From the NCBI GenBank assembly GCA_937902925.1, contig CALFNN010000048.1, positions 26,588-90,587 of the forward strand: 64,000 nt of DNA, read 5' to 3'. Made by a program: the position numbers and the translations under genes. The notes under the pieces were generated by a model. It was not told the origin of the DNA. It did no database searches and saw only the letters and a program-made list of their open reading frames with translations. This DNA is from an uncultured Opitutaceae bacterium. GTDB taxonomy: Bacteria; Verrucomicrobiota; Verrucomicrobiia; Opitutales; Opitutaceae. Below are positions 20,700-29,591 of this stretch, one piece after another. Each line of letters starts with the position of its first letter. Within the stretch, counting starts at the first letter, position 1.

Positions 20700-21767
20700 T
20701 CAGGTGTTGAGGATGAGCGGTGACGCCGCGGTGGCGGCCGGCGCGGGCCGGAGCCAGCGGCGGAGTTGGCGCTGGAAAAGATTCGCGAGCGTGTCGCCCG
20801 GCGTCACCAGGACACCCCAGCCACTCCGGCCGGGGTTGATCGGGACCTCCGCCGGGAGCTGGCTTTCGCACATGCGGCGGTCCTCATCGAGCACGCGCAC
20901 GGCAAACTCGAGTTGCGCGGTCGCGGGCGGGCCGCGGAAATCCGGGGAGATCGCGAGCGACCAGAACACCGTGCAACTCGTCCGCGTGCGAGGGGAGGGC
21001 ACGTGCAGGAGCACGCGCTCGTCGCCATCGGCGAAGCTCTGGCGGATCGTGGTGAAGTTCGGCAAATACCCGCGCTGGCGGCGATGATGGGCGCTCTGGA
21101 GTTTTCCCGGCTGCTCATGCGGCGAGGCGAGCGCGGGAAAGGGCGCGTCCATCTGAAACCCGCCGTCGTCGGTCGCGCGGATATCCATCGGCGGGAGCCG
21201 GTGGTCGGCGGCCTTCCCGAGGGTGGCCGCGTGCGCGAACGCAAAATGCGTCATGTCGAGGTAGTTTTCGACTTCGCGTCGCCAGCCGGAATTGAAAGGA
21301 GTGGGCGGGCCGAGCACGTAACTCCAGTGTGCGTCCTCGAACTCCGGCACACTCGGCAACTCGTGCGTGCGTCCGTCGCCGAGCGGGGCGGCGGCGAGTT
21401 TCACCCAGATAAACCCGTAGCGTTCCTGCACCGCGTAGGTGCGCAGGTGCGAGAGCGCGAGTTTTTCGGCATTCGGCTCGAGCAGCGACGGAATCGACTG
21501 GCACGCACCGGCGGCGTTGAACCGCCAGCCGTGATAGGCGCACATCAGCTCGCCGTCACGGATGCATCCGGCGGAAAGCCGCGCGCCCTTGTGTGGACAC
21601 GCGACGTCGGCGGCGAGCAGGCGGCCATCGGCGAAGCGCGCGACGACGAGCTCCGTTTCGAGCAGCGTCGCGCCAATGACGGACCCCGGCGCCAGATCGA
21701 GGGCGCGGGCGACGGGCTGCCACGTCCGCCGGAGCGCGGCGAAAACATCATCCTCGGTCAGTTCCAT
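20700..21767 (-). CDS. Rieske [2Fe-2S] non-haem iron oxygenase
   Basis: A 355-aa oxygenase alpha subunit. The N-terminal Rieske cluster ligands are C57-P-H59 and C76-x-x-H79. The mononuclear iron motif follows as N168..D171..H174....H179 (ENYLDMTHFAFAH). This two-part layout is that of vanillate demethylase and phenylpropionate dioxygenase relatives, which carry out O-demethylation or hydroxylation with electrons from a reductase; no reductase gene is seen in the window. Its position among sugar-import and uronate genes, next to a MetE-like methyltransferase, suggests oxidative removal of a methyl ether from a sugar; that is an inference. The start codon lies 20 bases inside the 3' end of the oppF-like gene. 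Confidence 0.92.
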   Translation of the reverse strand: MELTEDDVFAALRRTWQPVARALDLAPGSVIGATLLETELVVARFADGRLLAADVACPHKGARLSAGCIRDGELMCAYHGWRFNAAGACQSIPSLLEPNAEKLALSHLRTYAVQERYGFIWVKLAAAPLGDGRTHELPSVPEFEDAHWSYVLGPPTPFNSGWRREVENYLDMTHFAFAHAATLGKAADHRLPPMDIRATDDGGFQMDAPFPALASPHEQPGKLQSAHHRRQRGYLPNFTTIRQSFADGDERVLLHVPSPRTRTSCTVFWSLAISPDFRGPPATAQLEFAVRVLDEDRRMCESQLPAEVPINPGRSGWGVLVTPGDTLANLFQRQLRRWLRPAPAATAASPLILNT

Positions 21768-22782
21768 GAGTCGGTAAAACGGAGGGTGGCTGGGTGGCGG
21801 AGGGAAGATGACAGGCGACCGTCCAACTCGCGCCGGTCACCTCGCGCAGCGCGGGGCGTTCCAGCGCGCAGGGAGCGAAGCAATCCGGGCAGCGCGGGTG
21901 AAACGCGCAGCCGCCCGGGAGCCGGCTCGGGTCGGCCGGCTCGCCCGCGACCTCGAGCTTCATCGGCCGGTCGGGATCGGGCCATGGCACGGCGGCGAGC
22001 AGCGCCTTGGTGTAGGGATGCCGCGGCGACTCGAACAGCTGCGCGGTGGGCGCGAGCTCGACAATCCGGCCGGCATACATGACGGCGACGCGGTCACAAA
22101 AATGGCGCACGACGTCGAGGTTGTGCGCCACGAGGAGATAGGTGAGCTTGAATTCCGCCTGGAGGTCCTTGAGGAGATTCAGAATCTGGGCCTGCACGGA
22201 CACGTCGAGGGCTGACACGGCCTCGTCGGCGACGACGAGCGATGGCCGCATGATCAGCGCGCGGGCGATGCCGATCCGCTGGCGCTGGCCGCCGGAGAAG
22301 GCATGGGGATAGCGCGCGCGATGGCCGGGCTTGAGGCCGACTTTTTTCAGGATGTCGTCGACCCGCGCCTGGAGTTCGGCGCCTTTCGCGAGACCGTGCA
22401 CGACGAGAGGTTCGCCGACGATCTCGGCGACCGTCATCCGCGGGTTGAGCGAGGAAAACGGATCCTGAAAAACCATCTGCAGGTGCGGACGCAGCGGCTT
22501 GAGCGCGGATTCGGACAGCGCCGCGAGGTCCGTGAGCCCGCCCGCGGGCGGGCGAAACAACACCTGGCCGGCGCTCGGCGTCAGGGCCCGCAGGATGCAG
22601 CGGACCGTGGTCGTCTTGCCGGAGCCGGACTCGCCGACGAGCCCGAGAGTCTCGCCGGCATTCAGGTCGAAGCTTACGTCGTCGACCGCTTGCACCGTGG
22701 CCACGAGACGCGACCGGAAACCGCGACTGCGAATCGGGAAACTCTTGGAGAGGCCGCGGACGGAAAGCAGCGGAGGGTTCAT
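21748..22782 (-). CDS. oppF: Oligopeptide/oligosaccharide ABC transporter ATPase, OppF-like
   Basis: A 344-aa ATPase with Walker A GESGSGKTT, signature FSGGQRQR, Walker B LVVADEAVSALD and the C-terminal cysteine-containing oligopeptide/dipeptide transporter extension (FHPRCPDC). It should pair with the OppD-like ATPase to drive import through the fused binding-protein/permease and the OppC-like permease. The ATG ([15 protein letters not shown]) was chosen because it overlaps the oppD-like stop by 4 bases and gives a normal family N terminus; 42 more codons are open upstream but do not look like the family. The genes around it suggest that the cargo is an oligosaccharide and not a peptide, which is an inference. 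Confidence 0.94.
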   Translation of the reverse strand: MNPPLLSVRGLSKSFPIRSRGFRSRLVATVQAVDDVSFDLNAGETLGLVGESGSGKTTTVRCILRALTPSAGQVLFRPPAGGLTDLAALSESALKPLRPHLQMVFQDPFSSLNPRMTVAEIVGEPLVVHGLAKGAELQARVDDILKKVGLKPGHRARYPHAFSGGQRQRIGIARALIMRPSLVVADEAVSALDVSVQAQILNLLKDLQAEFKLTYLLVAHNLDVVRHFCDRVAVMYAGRIVELAPTAQLFESPRHPYTKALLAAVPWPDPDRPMKLEVAGEPADPSRLPGGCAFHPRCPDCFAPCALERPALREVTGASWTVACHLPSATQPPSVLPTHGTDRG

Positions 22783-23783
22783 GGCAGGATTTCCTCCGCG
22801 CGCACGCACGCGACCTCGCGCCCGGTGGAAACCGTCCGCAGGTCGGGCGGGCCGCCGACATCGCAGCGCCCTGGTTGCGCGAACGGACAGCGGGGATGGA
22901 ACGGGCACCCGGACGGAATCGCGTTGAGCGGCGGCACGGAGCCGGGGATCGAGGCGAGGCGCCGGCCGACGTTGAGCGCCGGGATCGACTGGAGCAGGCC
23001 CTGCGTGTAGGGATGCCGCGGGTGCTTGATCACCTCGCGGACCGGGCCGTGCTCGACGATCCGGCCAAGATACATGACGGCAACCTCATCGGCGACCTGC
23101 GCCACGACGCCGAGGTCGTGCGTGATGAGGAGCACGGAGCAGCCGAGCTCCCGCTGGAGTGATTTGATGAGATGGAGGATTTGCGCCTGGATGGTGACGT
23201 CGAGCGCGGTGGTCGGCTCGTCGGCGATGAGCAGTTCCGGATGGCAGATGAGCGCGATGGCGATGCCGACCCGCTGCCGCATGCCACCGGAGAGCTCATG
23301 CGGATATTGATCGACCCGCCGCTCGGGCGCGGCGATGCCGACCTTGCGGAGAATCTCGATGGCGCGACGGCGCGCCTCGGCACGCGAAACCTCCTCGTGC
23401 AACTGGAGCGCCTCCGCGAGGTGGGCGCCGATGGTGTGCACCGGCGAGAGCGCAGCGACGGGCTCCTGAAAAATCATGCTCACCAGGCCGCCGCGAATAT
23501 GGAACAGGTGTTCGTCGCCCTCGGCGAGTTGAGCGACGTCGATTGGTTCTCCACGGCGCGGCAAGAGGCGGATCTGGCCGCCGACGATCCGGCCAGGGCT
23601 CTGCACCAACCGGAGGATCGAGTAGGAGGTGACCGTCTTGCCGCAGCCGGATTCGCCGACGAGGGCGAGCGTCCGGCCACGAGGAATCGAGAACGTCACG
23701 CCGTCGACGGCAGGGAGCGTGCCCTCCTCGGTGAGGAAATGCGTTTTCAGGTCGACGACCTCGAGCACGTTGTCGGCCTTCAT
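22779..23783 (-). CDS. oppD: Oligopeptide/oligosaccharide ABC transporter ATPase, OppD-like
   Basis: A 334-aa ATPase with Walker [10 protein letters not shown], signature LSGGMRQR, Walker [13 protein letters not shown]-loop LLITHD and a C-terminal FHPRCPFA segment typical of the Opp/Dpp family. It is the first of the two ATPase subunits of the importer. Its stop overlaps the oppF-like start (ATGA), and its start follows the OppC-like stop with a one-base gap, so the three are read as one unit. Confidence 0.94.
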   Translation of the reverse strand: MKADNVLEVVDLKTHFLTEEGTLPAVDGVTFSIPRGRTLALVGESGCGKTVTSYSILRLVQSPGRIVGGQIRLLPRRGEPIDVAQLAEGDEHLFHIRGGLVSMIFQEPVAALSPVHTIGAHLAEALQLHEEVSRAEARRRAIEILRKVGIAAPERRVDQYPHELSGGMRQRVGIAIALICHPELLIADEPTTALDVTIQAQILHLIKSLQRELGCSVLLITHDLGVVAQVADEVAVMYLGRIVEHGPVREVIKHPRHPYTQGLLQSIPALNVGRRLASIPGSVPPLNAIPSGCPFHPRCPFAQPGRCDVGGPPDLRTVSTGREVACVRAEEILP

Positions 23784-23784
23784 G

Positions 23785-24906
23785 TCAGCGCGTGGCGTAG
23801 GGATCCGCGGCGTCGCGGAGGCCGTCGCCGAGGAAGTTGAAGCTGAGGACCGTGAGGACGATCATGACCACCGGCATGAGCAGCCATGGGTAGTTGGCGA
23901 CAGTCTGGATGCTCAGGCAGTCCTGCAGCATGACGCCCCAGCTCACGATCGGCGGGCGCAGCCCGAGGCCGAGGAACGAGAGCGAGGTTTCGCCGAGGAT
24001 CATCGCGGGAACGCTCATCGTGAGGACCACGATGATGTGGCTCGTGAAGCCGGGCAGGAGATGGCGAAACAGGATCCGGGTGTGCGACGCGCCGATCAGC
24101 CGGGCGGCGGTCGCGTAGTCCTCCTCGCGCAGCGCGAGGATTTTTCCGCGCACGACCCGCGCGAGATTGGTCCAGCCGAGCAGGGCCAGGACGATGGTGA
24201 TGGCGAAATAGGTTGCGAGCGGCGACCAGTCGGGCGGCAGCACGGCGCCGAGCGCCAGCCAGAGCGGCAGATGCGGAAACGAGTTGATGATCTCGATGGC
24301 GCGCTGGATCACGTTGTCCACCGCGCCGCCGACGTAGCCCGAGACGCCGCCGATCGTGACGCCGAGGAGAAACGTGACCGCGATGGCGACGAGTCCGACC
24401 GAGAGACTGATGCGCGAGCCGTAGATCATCCGGCTGCAGAGATCGCGGCCATATTTGTCCGCGCCGAAGAAATAGCATTCCTGCGCCGGGTCCTCGACGC
24501 CGAAGAAATGCCGGTCGGAGTGGATGAAGCCCCAGAGCGTGTAGGATTCGCCAGAGACGAAAAAGCCCAAGGCGACGGGATGGGTTTCGTCCTCGACGTA
24601 GGATTTCTTGAACGTGACGGGATCGATCAGGCGCCGCATCGCCGGCACGAAGAGTCCGTGCGCCAGCGAAACGCGCGGCAGTTGCGGCGGGCAATAGGCG
24701 TGCGACAGATCGCGCCATTCGCGCGAATGCGGCGCGAAAAACTCGGCCCCCAGCGCAAGCGTGTAGAAGACGGCGAGGGCGTGGAGGGCGACGACCGCGA
24801 CGCGGTGCCGCCGGAAACGCCGCCACGTCAGCGCCCACGGCGACAGCGAACCGGCCTCGCGCGGAGGCGGGCGCGCAGTCGATGCGATGGTGGTGGTGGC
24901 GTTCAT
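23785..24906 (-). CDS. oppC: ABC transporter permease, OppC-like
   Basis: A 373-aa inner-membrane permease. One N-terminal membrane helix (about residues 38-55) is followed by a long periplasmic loop of roughly 90 residues ending in FFGADKYGRDL. Then come five more helices and the EAA-type cytoplasmic loop (REEDYATAARLIGAS) that contacts the ATPases. The C terminus GDGLRDAADPY is characteristic of the DppC/OppC group. The periplasmic loop is longer than in the shortest family members. Its partner permease is fused to the binding protein two genes upstream. Confidence 0.93.
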   Translation of the reverse strand: MNATTTIASTARPPPREAGSLSPWALTWRRFRRHRVAVVALHALAVFYTLALGAEFFAPHSREWRDLSHAYCPPQLPRVSLAHGLFVPAMRRLIDPVTFKKSYVEDETHPVALGFFVSGESYTLWGFIHSDRHFFGVEDPAQECYFFGADKYGRDLCSRMIYGSRISLSVGLVAIAVTFLLGVTIGGVSGYVGGAVDNVIQRAIEIINSFPHLPLWLALGAVLPPDWSPLATYFAITIVLALLGWTNLARVVRGKILALREEDYATAARLIGASHTRILFRHLLPGFTSHIIVVLTMSVPAMILGETSLSFLGLGLRPPIVSWGVMLQDCLSIQTVANYPWLLMPVVMIVLTVLSFNFLGDGLRDAADPYATR

Positions 24907-24915
24907 CGGCGGGCG

Positions 24916-26262
24916 TCAGATGAGCTCGCTCAGCCGCACGGCCGTGGGGCGAAGCGGCAGCAGGTCGAGGAGCTTCACCGGGCGGTGGGTGGCGATCGAC
25001 TCGTTCGCGGCGATGCCGACAAGGATCGAGGCCGCGCCCTGCTCGTGGCCAGCGGCGCGGCCGAACGGGTCGGCGGGCGCGTCGGCAGCGAAGAGATTCG
25101 CCATCAACGCCGGGTCGGCACCGCCGTGGCCGCCCTTGGCGCGCTCGACCTCGACCTCGTAGCTCGGCTGGAAGTGCGGATAGACGCGGATGAACTCGCT
25201 CGGCCGGTCGGCGGTCGATTGCTCGCGGTCGAGTTCCGCGTCGCTCTGGCCGCGGATGATGTGGGTGCCGAGGAATTCGTGGTATTCGAGCGTGCCGCGG
25301 TCGCCGGTGAAACTGACGCGCATGCCTTCGCGCGAGGAAAAGCTGACGAGCGAATAGGTCAGGAGTTCGCCGGTGCGGTAGCGGACGAGGGCGCCCATGT
25401 TGTCGTAGATGTCGATCCCGTCGCCAAAGACGTTCCGGTCGCGCACGTAGCCGCTGTCGGCCTCGGCGCGGAGGTAGAGCGATTCGAGATTGCCGCCGTC
25501 GCGCAGGTTGAGGCGGAACGGATCGGTGGCGGCCGCCGGCTCGTCGGTGTAGCGCGGATAGCGGGTGAGGGCCTCGTCGCCGCGGGCGACCGCATTGGCC
25601 CGCCCGTAGAAATCGAGCTGGCCGCGGGCGAAGACCTCGTCGGGGATCGCGTCGAGCCACCAGTTGACGAGATCGAAGTGGTGCGTGCTCTTGTGGACGA
25701 GCAGCCCGCCCGACTCCGCGAGGTGAGCGTGCCAGCGGCGGTAGTAGTCCACGCCATGCCGCATATCGAGGACGTATTCGAGATTCACCGCGCGCACCCG
25801 GCCGATGGTCCCGGCGGCGAGGAGCTCCTTCACGCGCGTGCGGTAGGCCTGCCAGCGATAGTTGAACCCGACCCGCACGCGGCGGCCGGTGGCGTCGACG
25901 GCGGCCAGGACCGCCGCGCATTTCCCCGCGTCGATCGTCATGGGTTTCTCGGTGATGACATCGCAGCCGGCGCGGAGGGACCGCATGATGTAGTCGTGAT
26001 GAGTCGAGTCCTTCGAGGTCACGATCACGACGTCGGGCCGTTGCTCGCGGAGCATGGCGTCGAAGCGGTCCGCCGTGTAGGTCGGAAGCGCCCGGTAGCC
26101 GAGCGAGCCGGCGAGCAGGGCGTCGTAGTGCGCGAGGCGCGCGGCGCTCAGGTCGCAGAGGGCGAGGAGTTCGGCGTCCGCGGCGTGCCGCGTGACGAGC
26201 GGCTCGATGAAACTAATCGCGCGGCCGCCGGTGCCGACAATGACGTAACGTTTTTTGGTCAT
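24916..26262 (-). CDS. Gfo/Idh/MocA family oxidoreductase
   Basis: A 448-aa NAD(P)-dependent sugar oxidoreductase candidate. The N-terminal Rossmann fold starts YVIVGTGGRA, and the family EKP motif (ITEKPMT) supplies the catalytic-region Lys. The C-terminal half is the alpha/beta substrate domain, with HKSTHHFDLVNWW as the likely active-site His segment. Family members oxidise, epimerise or split sugar derivatives using a tightly bound cofactor. It sits between the two permease genes, 9 bases before oppC, which points to a role on the imported sugar. No signal peptide is seen, so it should be cytoplasmic. Confidence 0.92.
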   Translation of the reverse strand: MTKKRYVIVGTGGRAISFIEPLVTRHAADAELLALCDLSAARLAHYDALLAGSLGYRALPTYTADRFDAMLREQRPDVVIVTSKDSTHHDYIMRSLRAGCDVITEKPMTIDAGKCAAVLAAVDATGRRVRVGFNYRWQAYRTRVKELLAAGTIGRVRAVNLEYVLDMRHGVDYYRRWHAHLAESGGLLVHKSTHHFDLVNWWLDAIPDEVFARGQLDFYGRANAVARGDEALTRYPRYTDEPAAATDPFRLNLRDGGNLESLYLRAEADSGYVRDRNVFGDGIDIYDNMGALVRYRTGELLTYSLVSFSSREGMRVSFTGDRGTLEYHEFLGTHIIRGQSDAELDREQSTADRPSEFIRVYPHFQPSYEVEVERAKGGHGGADPALMANLFAADAPADPFGRAAGHEQGAASILVGIAANESIATHRPVKLLDLLPLRPTAVRLSELI

Positions 26263-26282
26263 GGAAGAAAGGGCCGGACCGT

Positions 26283-29200
26283 TCAGCCGCGGCGGGAGCC
26301 GAGGCGGATCCGCGGATCGAGCCAGAGGAGGAGGAGATCGCTGACGAGCGTGCCGCAGACGCCGAGGACACTCAGGACCATCAGCATCGAACCGGCGAAA
26401 TACGTGTCCTGGTTCAGAAGCGCCGAGAGCATTTCCGGCCCGATGATCGGCAGGCTGAGCACCAGGGCGATGATGGCGCCGCCGGACAGCAGGTGCGGAA
26501 ACAGGCCGCCCAGCCCCGAGACGAACGGGTTCAGGGCGATGCGCACCGGATATTTCAGCAGGAGCCGCAACGGACGGCAGCCGCGGGCGCGCGCGGCTGT
26601 CACGTAGGGCTTGCGCAGTTCATCGAGGAGATTCGCGCGCATCACGCGGATCATGCCGGCGGTGCCGCCGAGCCCGAGGACGAGGACGGGCACCCAGACG
26701 TGCTGGAGGAGGTCGACGAACTTGCCCCAGGTCCACGCGAGCTGTGTCGCATAACGTGGTGAGAAGAGCCCGGTCACCTCGAGGCCGAACCAGTCCTTGC
26801 TGAGATAAATCAGGATGAGGGCGCACAGGAACGCCGGCACCGACATGCCGACGAAGCCGAGGAACGTGAGCAGATAATCGCCGGCGGAATACTGGCGGAC
26901 CGCGGCGTAGATGCCGGTCGGGAGCGCGAGGGCCCAGGTGAACAGGATGGTGAACCCCGAGATCGCGAGTGTCAGCAGGATGCGGTCGCCCACGATGTCG
27001 TTCACGGGACGGTTGTATTCCATCGAGCGGCCGAGATTGCCCTGGAGCAGGCCCTCGTCGCGCGCGCGGAACGAGGTGAACCACGTGAGCCCGACCCAGC
27101 GGAGGTAGCGGCGAAACTGGCTCTCCTCGAGGTGGAAGTTCACCCGGAGATCGTCGATCTGCGCGCTCGCGGACGCGTCGCCCGTGAGTTCGAGTTCCTG
27201 CACGCGGGCGGTGATGAAATCGCCCGGCGGCAGCTGGATCACGGTGAACACCATCGCCGACACGATCGTCATCGTCGGGACCATCACGAGGAGCCGGCGG
27301 CCGATGAAGGGATGGCGAAACGCGACCAGCCCGAGGCCGGCGAGGACGCCACCGGCGACGAGCCAGCGCAGCAATGTCGCCAGCACGGCTCCGGCGCGGC
27401 CCGTCGCCGAGGGCGGGGCGGCGGCGTTGATCGCATCGGGCATGGGAACGATGTGCGCGATTTCGGTTTTCGTCTGCGCGATTGTCCCGGGGCCGTCCGC
27501 GGGTTTCTCCCAGAAGTAGGTTTCCATGCCCGTGTTCGCGGGCGTCATGTAGGGTGTGCCGGTGATCGCGTGGTCGGGGACGTTGCGCAGGCCGTTCTTC
27601 ACGACGACGAGTTGCGGCGGGGGGGTGGCGATGGAGATCGACCAGACGTTCTCCGCCGCGATGTGCTGGATTTCGCGGAAATATTTGATCGCCCCGGCAC
27701 GCGAGGTCGCCGTGTAGGCTTGGTCGAGAATCTCCATTTCCCGGCGCAGCGGATGATCGCGCGGCGGCTCGATGGCGCCTTTCTGGGCCCGGGCCGCCGG
27801 GTCGCCGTAGAGGCCGCCGTAGCGATACCAGAGGCCGTAGCCGGGCGCAAAAAAAGATTCGCCGAACGTCGGCACGAAATTGCGCGGATCGAGGAGCGGG
27901 TCGAATTCGGTGTCGCCCGTCCAGACATCGAAGTCGTGCTTGAACGCGGCCTTTTCGGCGTAGAACAGCGGGCGGCCCTCGGTGCGCAGGATCGTGCGGA
28001 CGCCGACCCGCGCCCAATCGTCGATCACGAATTGCGCGGGCTCGGCCGTGACGTTGGCGGTCGCGACGTAGAGGAAGAACGTCATGCGCGAGCCGTCGGC
28101 AAAAGTCCGGAAGCCCTCGCGGTCGCGGTGCGCGAGGCCGAGGTCGTCGAGGAGCCGGTTTGCCTGGGCGGGATCGTGGGCGGTGAAACTCGAGAACAAT
28201 TCCGGGCTGTGAAAATCCGAGAGCGGGCCGCCGTCGAGCTGCGCGGGTTCGCCCTGGCCGTTGAACACGGCATTGATGATGGCGCGGCGGTCGATGGCGA
28301 GCGAGAGGGACTGGCGGAAGCGTTTGTCGTTCAGGAGCGCCGCTTTTTTCCCGGTGTCCGGCTGGGTGGGATCGATCTGGCGGTTCAGCACGGGGAAAAT
28401 CGTGAACGCGGAGCGCGTCGCCGGAAACCAGTGGAGCACGTGGTAGCCGCCCGACGCCATGCCGCCGAGCAGGAGCGTGTGGTCCTCGGGGAAGATGTGG
28501 CGGTCCTGCATCGAGAGCTCGCCGTTGCTCGCGGCGACGGGGATCAGGGCCGGCGTCTTCACGTCGATCACGATGCGGTCGAGGTAGGGCAGTTGGTGGC
28601 CGGCGGAATCGACGGCGCAATAATACGGGTTGCGCACGAACGTGTAGGGCGCGCTCGGCTTGTAGCTGCGAAAAATCCACGGCGAGAGCCGCGGGCAGGC
28701 CGGGTTGCGCCATTCCTTCATCCGCCGGTAAACGGCGATCGGGCTGCCGAGCTTCAGCGCGGCCATCGTCCGCCGGATCAGCGCCTGGTCGCCGACGGCG
28801 GGATGATACTGGCGCAGGTAGTGCGCGGGAAACAGGATGTCGAACTGGTCGGCGGTGCGGGCGGCGCAGGTCGGAAAATAGGGATTGGGCAGCGGAAAGT
28901 GGAAGCGGACGCGGAGATCGTCGATTTTTTCCACCGTGCCCAGCTGCCCGGCGATCCGCATGAAGCGCGGCGCCTGCTTGAAGTAGAGCACCTCCCACTG
29001 CCACCAGAACATGATGTCGTCGGCGGTGAACGGCGCGCCGTCGGACCATTTCATGCCGCGGCGGAGCGTGAAGGTGAAGTCCCGCTGGTCGGGCGAAACG
29101 TCGAGCGATTTCGCGATGTAGGGGACGACCGGGTAGCCCTGCGGCGACCAACGCATGAGCGTCGGCGTCGTGAGCAGCGACTGCGTCGTCAGCACGTCGC

Positions 29201-29591
29201 GCTCGGAATTGGCCAACCGATACCAGGTGCCGCCATAGTTGCCCAATCCGTCGCAGCCCTCGAGCACGAGCGGCTCGGGCCCGACGCGCGCCGCGACCGG
29301 CGGCAGTTTTCCATCGCGCACAAAGTCGTCGAGGATCGGCGCCTCCTGCCGCGGCCACCAGGCGGCGGCGGCGCCCGCGGCATAGTCGACGGTTTGCACG
29401 ACGACCGGAGGATGCGCGCGATCCAGGGTGACGGCGCGCGAGGCTTCGACCCGGGCGACGAGCGCGGGAGCGGGGGGCGGGGGCGGAGTTTTCACGTCCG
29501 GGCGAAAGCCGCGGGCGACGAGAAAAAGGAGACCGCCGATGCCGGCCGCCACGGAAAGATAACCGAGGAGGATTCGCGCAAGACCCTTCAC
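26283..29591 (-). CDS. Fused extracytoplasmic binding protein and OppB-like permease
   Basis: A 1102-aa fusion. A single hydrophobic helix near residues 5-25 is followed by a family-5 extracellular solute-binding protein (about 60-700), with DFTFTLRRGMKWSDG and TADDIMFWWQWE motifs. A linker leads into an OppB-type permease (about 755-1100) with several membrane helices, PTGIYAAVRQYS and the EAA loop KPYVTAARARG. In most Opp systems the two are separate proteins; here the receptor is tethered to its own permease, and no other binding protein gene is present. The GTG start overlaps the stop of the preceding GH28-like gene (GTGA). The in-frame region upstream of that GTG overlaps the neighbour and looks like non-coding shadow. 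Confidence 0.9.
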   Translation of the reverse strand: MKGLARILLGYLSVAAGIGGLLFLVARGFRPDVKTPPPPPAPALVARVEASRAVTLDRAHPPVVVQTVDYAAGAAAAWWPRQEAPILDDFVRDGKLPPVAARVGPEPLVLEGCDGLGNYGGTWYRLANSERDVLTTQSLLTTPTLMRWSPQGYPVVPYIAKSLDVSPDQRDFTFTLRRGMKWSDGAPFTADDIMFWWQWEVLYFKQAPRFMRIAGQLGTVEKIDDLRVRFHFPLPNPYFPTCAARTADQFDILFPAHYLRQYHPAVGDQALIRRTMAALKLGSPIAVYRRMKEWRNPACPRLSPWIFRSYKPSAPYTFVRNPYYCAVDSAGHQLPYLDRIVIDVKTPALIPVAASNGELSMQDRHIFPEDHTLLLGGMASGGYHVLHWFPATRSAFTIFPVLNRQIDPTQPDTGKKAALLNDKRFRQSLSLAIDRRAIINAVFNGQGEPAQLDGGPLSDFHSPELFSSFTAHDPAQANRLLDDLGLAHRDREGFRTFADGSRMTFFLYVATANVTAEPAQFVIDDWARVGVRTILRTEGRPLFYAEKAAFKHDFDVWTGDTEFDPLLDPRNFVPTFGESFFAPGYGLWYRYGGLYGDPAARAQKGAIEPPRDHPLRREMEILDQAYTATSRAGAIKYFREIQHIAAENVWSISIATPPPQLVVVKNGLRNVPDHAITGTPYMTPANTGMETYFWEKPADGPGTIAQTKTEIAHIVPMPDAINAAAPPSATGRAGAVLATLLRWLVAGGVLAGLGLVAFRHPFIGRRLLVMVPTMTIVSAMVFTVIQLPPGDFITARVQELELTGDASASAQIDDLRVNFHLEESQFRRYLRWVGLTWFTSFRARDEGLLQGNLGRSMEYNRPVNDIVGDRILLTLAISGFTILFTWALALPTGIYAAVRQYSAGDYLLTFLGFVGMSVPAFLCALILIYLSKDWFGLEVTGLFSPRYATQLAWTWGKFVDLLQHVWVPVLVLGLGGTAGMIRVMRANLLDELRKPYVTAARARGCRPLRLLLKYPVRIALNPFVSGLGGLFPHLLSGGAIIALVLSLPIIGPEMLSALLNQDTYFAGSMLMVLSVLGVCGTLVSDLLLLWLDPRIRLGSRRG

